A DNA stretch of 64,000 bases from Methylovirgula ligni (GTDB lineage Bacteria; Pseudomonadota; Alphaproteobacteria; Rhizobiales; Beijerinckiaceae): positions 496,001-560,000 of the forward strand of contig NZ_CP025086.1 of the NCBI RefSeq assembly GCF_004135935.1, given 5' to 3'. Position numbers and translations under genes: made by a program. Position 1 is the stretch's first letter. Each line of letters begins with the position of its first letter. Positions 62,087-64,000 of this stretch are shown here, piece after piece. The notes below the pieces were generated by a model. The model had not been told where the DNA came from, made no database searches, and saw only the letters and a program-made list of their open reading frames with translations.

Positions 62087-63442
62087 ATGCGCCTCGCGCC
62101 GCTCGGACTGGCCTTCGCCGTGCTGGCGCCGCTGCCGCTCGCCGCGCAAATATCCCATGCACCTGCACCTAATGCGCCCGCGTCGCCGTCGCCTGCGATC
62201 ACCAGTAAAGAGAACGACATATCGGCGCATAAGACCGAATTGCAGGGCGTCGAGGATACGATCAGCGCCTCCGATGCGCAGCGGCAGAAGATCGAGGCGG
62301 AGGTCGAGAACCTGCGGGGCGATCGGGCCCGGCTCTCGGCAGCCTTGATCGAAACCACGCAGCAGATCCAGGACAATGAAACCAAGGTGAGCGATGCCGA
62401 GGCGCGGCTCGCGAGCCTCAAGGGGCGCGAGGACGCCATCCGCCGTTCCCTCGCCAGCCGCCGCGACGTCATCGCCGAGGTTCTCGCCTCGCTGCAACGG
62501 ATGGGCCGCACGCCGCCGCCCGCGCTCCTCGTCTCGCCAGAGGACATGCTGCAGGCGATTCGCACCTCGATGCTGCTCGGCGCCGTCGTGCCGCAGATGC
62601 GCGCCGAGACCGAGGCGCTCGCGAGCGACCTTTCGGCGCTCGTGCAATTGCGTGACGCGGTGGCGACGGAAAAGACGCAATTGGCGCAAAGGAACGCGGA
62701 GCTTGAGCTGCAGCGTCAAACGCTTGCCGCTCTTGTCTCGGCGCGGCAGGCTTCGCTCGGTGTCGCTGAGCAGGCGCTCGACGCCGAGCAGCAGCGCGCC
62801 GCCGACCTCGGCCGCCAGGCGACGAGCATGAAACAGCTCATCACCCGGATGGAGGAAGACCTCGCCGGGGCGAAAAAGGCCGCCGAGGAAGCCGCGAAAG
62901 CCGAGGCGGCGCGGAAACTTGCCGAAGCCGCCGTGCCGCCTGTTCAAAAAACGATTATTTCGCCGTTCAAAGACCCCGGCCGCCTTGCTCCCGCCATGGC
63001 CTTCGCGGATACGAAGGGCTTGCTGCCTTTTCCTGCGGCAGGCACGATTCTGCGCTCTTTTGGTGCGCCGGATGGCGTCGGCGGTACGGAAAAGGGAATG
63101 TTGATGGCGACACGGCGCGGGGCCATTGTCGCCGCGCCTTATGACGGTTGGGTTGCCTTTTCGGGACCTTACCGGAGCTTTGGACAAGTCTTGATCATCA
63201 ATGCCGGCGGAGGCTATTATGTGGTCTTGGCCGGAATGAAGAGAATTAACGTAGAGGCGGGACAATTCGTCCTCGCCGGTGAGCCCGTCGCGAATATGGG
63301 TGACGGGTCGGTCAAGACTGCCGCGGCGATGGCCATTGGCGCGGCTGAACCTATCCTCTATGTCGAGTTTCGGAAAGACGGGGCGGCGATCGATCCGGGC
63401 CCATGGTGGGCAAAGCCGGACATGCAAAGGGTTCGCGGATAA
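62087..63442 (+). CDS. murein hydrolase activator EnvC-like
   Basis: About 451 residues from ATG 62087; GTG 62042 is an alternative, also with a signal peptide (LAFAVLAPLPLAAQ). Long coiled coil (about 50-285) of Glu/Arg/Ala heptads followed by a degenerate LytM/M23 domain: TRRGAIVAAPYDGWVAFSGPYRSFGQVLIINAGGGYYVVLAGM. The zinc His residues of active M23 peptidases are missing (GTILRSFGAPDG instead of HxGxD), so it probably activates amidases. Stop overlaps the ctpA start by 1 base. Confidence 0.9.
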   Translation: MRLAPLGLAFAVLAPLPLAAQISHAPAPNAPASPSPAITSKENDISAHKTELQGVEDTISASDAQRQKIEAEVENLRGDRARLSAALIETTQQIQDNETKVSDAEARLASLKGREDAIRRSLASRRDVIAEVLASLQRMGRTPPPALLVSPEDMLQAIRTSMLLGAVVPQMRAETEALASDLSALVQLRDAVATEKTQLAQRNAELELQRQTLAALVSARQASLGVAEQALDAEQQRAADLGRQATSMKQLITRMEEDLAGAKKAAEEAAKAEAARKLAEAAVPPVQKTIISPFKDPGRLAPAMAFADTKGLLPFPAAGTILRSFGAPDGVGGTEKGMLMATRRGAIVAAPYDGWVAFSGPYRSFGQVLIINAGGGYYVVLAGMKRINVEAGQFVLAGEPVANMGDGSVKTAAAMAIGAAEPILYVEFRKDGAAIDPGPWWAKPDMQRVRG

Positions 63443-64000
63443 TGCGCAAAATTTCGCTTTTGTTGTGCGGCGCTGCTCTCGGCGCGGCGACGGCTTTGGT
63501 TGGTACCCAGGCTTTTCTGATACCCGGTGCGACGCCAGCCACGGCGGCGGCGGCGGATACCTATCGCAGCCTCAACCTGTTCGGCGACGTCTTCGAGAAG
63601 ATCAGAACCGATTATGTCGAAAAGCCCGACGACGAGAAGCTCGTCGAGGCGGCGATCAACGGCATGCTCTCATCGCTCGATCCGCATTCCAGCTATATGG
63701 ACGCCAAAGCGTTCAACGACATGCAGGTGCAGACCCGCGGCGAATTCGGCGGTCTCGGCATTGAAGTGACGCAGGAAAACGGCCTCATCAAAGTCGTGAC
63801 GCCGATCGACGACACCCCGGCCTCTCACGCCGGCATCCTCTCCGGCGACATCATCGCGGCGATCGACGGCCAGGCCGTCGACGGCCTGACGCTGAACCAG
63901 GCTGTCGACAAGATGCGCGGCGAGCCGAATACGGTGGTGACACTCAAGATCCTGCGCGGCCCCAAGAAGGATGCCCGCGACGTCAAGCTGACCCGCGCGG
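63442..64000 (+). CDS. ctpA: C-terminal processing peptidase CtpA (3' end outside window)
   Basis: First 186 residues of a serine peptidase of family S41. Signal/anchor LLLCGAALGAATALVGTQAFL, then FGDVFEKIRTDYVEKPDDEKLVEAAINGMLSSLDPHSSYM and a PDZ domain (FGGLGIEVTQENGLIKVVTPI, ILSGDIIAAIDG). The catalytic Ser-Lys part is beyond the window. Processes periplasmic proteins. Overlaps the EnvC-like gene by one base. Confidence 0.95.
   Translation, partial: MRKISLLLCGAALGAATALVGTQAFLIPGATPATAAAADTYRSLNLFGDVFEKIRTDYVEKPDDEKLVEAAINGMLSSLDPHSSYMDAKAFNDMQVQTRGEFGGLGIEVTQENGLIKVVTPIDDTPASHAGILSGDIIAAIDGQAVDGLTLNQAVDKMRGEPNTVVTLKILRGPKKDARDVKLTRA

Overview
The window looks like chromosome from an alphaproteobacterium of the order Hyphomicrobiales (Rhizobiales), plausibly a methylotroph-rich lineage such as Beijerinckiaceae. 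This is inferred from high GC, the gene strings lptC-lptA-lptB, rplU-rpmA-GNAT-obgE-proB and sdhCDAB, the typical rhizobial palindromic repeats, a DUF2778 protein and a XoxF-type methanol dehydrogenase locus. I saw no tRNA, rRNA, CRISPR array or insertion sequence. About 90% is coding.

Layout. 1-5.2 kb: the end of a membrane glycosyltransferase-like protein, the LPS-export genes lptC-lptA-lptB and an RNase D-like exonuclease. 5.3-8.8 kb: a NitT/TauT-type ABC importer divergent from a creatininase-family hydrolase. 8.7-18.7 kb: a GAF-PAS-GGDEF-EAL protein, a GYF-RDD membrane protein, a group IV ornithine/lysine decarboxylase behind a long structured leader, an acyltransferase, two adjacent ParA-like ATPases and a large M23 endopeptidase. 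19-24.4 kb: rplU, rpmA, GNAT, obgE, proB, a repeat cluster with a GIY-YIG protein, a second GNAT and a zinc-cluster protein. 24.6-37.4 kb: small accessory and envelope genes (HiPIP, AmpG-like permease, DUF2778, GST, PHB depolymerase, cupin, aquaporin, M48 protease, CLC channel with a divergent MarR). 37.6-41.5 kb: proA, nadD, a dienelactone hydrolase, folK and folP.

41.5-50.2 kb is the most distinctive region: a minus-strand locus of xoxF (lanthanide-type PQQ methanol dehydrogenase), a XoxJ-like periplasmic binding protein fused to ankyrin repeats, a mono-haem cytochrome c, a quinoprotein-associated ABC-type binding protein, a YVTN beta-propeller, a small acidic secreted protein and a membrane-anchored WD40 propeller. 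Together they suggest a periplasmic alcohol-oxidation module: XoxF oxidises the alcohol, the cytochrome takes the electrons, and the binding and propeller proteins assist assembly or cofactor handling. No PQQ biosynthesis genes and no ABC ATPase or permease for this module lie in the window.

50.7-64 kb: two uncharacterised envelope proteins, purA (with a terminator-like hairpin just before its start), kup, a lytic transglycosylase, sdhCDAB, then rsfS-rlmH-envC-ctpA, the last gene cut by the window end. The housekeeping string obgE-proB-proA-nadD-rsfS-rlmH-envC-ctpA, contiguous in many Rhizobiales, is here broken into three blocks by two long intervening segments, the second of which holds the xox locus.
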